In this document: positions 63,235 to 64,000 of the stretch, piece by piece
Numbering within the stretch: position 1 is the first letter of the stretch
Layout of the letters: each line of letters starts with the position of its first letter
Notes under the pieces: generated by a model
Databases searched by the model: none
The model's input: only the letters and a program-made list of their open reading frames with translations
Told to the model about the DNA's origin: nothing
Made by a program: the position numbers and the translations under genes
Assembly (NCBI RefSeq): GCF_035046485.1
Contig: NC_085137.1
Coordinates: forward strand, 318,042,739-318,106,738
Source of the DNA: Aedes albopictus
Lineage: Eukaryota > Arthropoda > Insecta > Diptera > Culicidae
Reading direction: 5' to 3'
Length of the DNA: 64,000 bases

Positions 63235-63722
63235 TTACAGAGGAAGAGTAACTCTGCAGGAATTTGGGAACCAGCCTCTGGAATCAGTCGTCGATCCGTT
63301 CAACACCGGCAAGCCTGTGAACATCATCCGTCGGTAAAAGGGGCACAGATCCAGCATCATTTTCAAAAGACGGTTTTGCTTGACTTGTATTTTGTTCCGG
63401 TGACACTGTGCACAGTCGAACCAAGCAGGGAATCCAGCCACCTTAGGCCGGAAAACGGTTTTGTAAAGCAGCACCTTAATAGTGGGATACAGCCTAGAGC
63501 GCCTCTTTATGAGCGGGTAAAGAGTTTTTGTGAGAATATCACATTTCCGGATGCTATTGGTTACGTGACAGCTGAAGTTAAGCTTCTGGTCCAAGGACAC
63601 ACCAAGGTAACCAACGGTTTCGGACCAAGGAATGTCGACACCGTTACAGGAAACTTGAGTTTGAGGCAGGTACCTTGGGCTCCGACGGCGCGTAAAGTAA
63701 ATGGCTTGTGACTTCCATTTAT
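63235..63722 (-). pseudogene. jockey-clade non-LTR RT, C-terminal fragment
   Basis: The minus-strand reading has KSQAIYFTRRRSPRYLPQTQ, VGYLGVSLDQKLNFSCHV, and VLLYKTVFRPKVAGFPAWFD, which is the post-palm/thumb region of jockey/Juan-type RT (ITFRRKxP...YLGVxLDxxLxF...KxLLYKxxxRPxxxYG). Upstream, 63999-63940 (NVVVDKLQQAQDAILEYQ) is an earlier piece of the same domain, separated by about 220 bp of altered or inserted sequence. The element runs past the right edge. The copy is not functional. Confidence 0.8.
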
Positions 63723-64000
63723 TGTCTATCCGGTTGGAATCAAGACCGACATTCAATCAAATATGGCCATTTTCTTGGTCCACAAGTGTCGCAACTGTTT
63801 CGCATCTAGTGCGCTGTGTTGCTGACAACAACGGGAAGGATGCGCACTACTTTTGACATGATTAAAAAACGTCGCGAGTTGGGTCGCGTCGCGACTTGAT
63901 TGTGCGAAGTCCGGTTTGGTGGCGGCCCGACAATACTTTGGTACTCAAGAATGGCGTCCTGAGCTTGTTGCAGTTTGTCCACTACTACATTGGCGTCCCG

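Overview
The window looks like nuclear DNA of an Aedes-type culicine mosquito. The evidence is tRNA-derived SINEs of the Feilai type, a very high density of MITEs and hAT, Harbinger-like, Ty3/gypsy and non-LTR pieces, large arrays of a ~23-24 bp GGAATTCC-rich minisatellite, and two small conserved eukaryotic genes whose introns are swollen by transposons. Nothing suggests a prokaryote or a viral genome.

Two host genes are supported. Prefoldin subunit 2 is on the minus strand: exon 1 at 28418-28587, exon 2 at 12367-12682, with a 15.7-kb intron between them. A small subunit of serine palmitoyltransferase (ssSPT/SPTSSA family) is on the plus strand: exon 1 at 31001-31109, exon 2 at 42381-42505, with an 11.3-kb intron. 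They are divergent, with start codons 2.4 kb apart, and that shared upstream region has taken two transposon insertions. I found both genes by matching splice phase and family sequence, because neither is an unbroken ORF.

Layout: 1-8.4 kb is intergenic, with a possible minus-strand 5' exon at the left edge, a 3 x 495-bp tandem repeat, several TA- and TTA-flanked MITEs and perfect hairpins. 8.4-16.2 kb holds two inverted copies of one ~2.4-kb transposon with 4-bp target duplications; they bracket prefoldin exon 2. 13.2-18.1 kb is a minisatellite array. 18.4-25.0 kb is an almost intact Ty3/gypsy element with an intron-like insertion in its RT and a hAT MITE in its 5' LTR. 25.9-27.6 kb is a Tc1-type element with a hAT-type element inside it. 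31.4-40 kb is a second, ruined gypsy element on the minus strand, broken by a SINE, MITEs, a hairpin and a nest of transposons. 43.7-49.8 kb is a 6-kb DNA transposon with ~400-bp terminal inverted repeats and a long transposase I cannot place in a superfamily; a 2-kb non-autonomous LTR element is inserted in its reading frame. 51-61 kb is mostly 23-bp satellite, including a head-to-head inversion at ~57.29 kb. The right edge carries two degenerate non-LTR RT fragments.

The most interesting items are the unplaced long-TIR transposon, the inverted transposon pair around an exon, the identical 568-bp hAT copies (one abutting a probable core promoter), a MITE carrying a small two-exon ORF, and the intron-like insertion in the gypsy RT. 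Boundaries supported by target-site duplications are given to the base; other boundaries are approximate.
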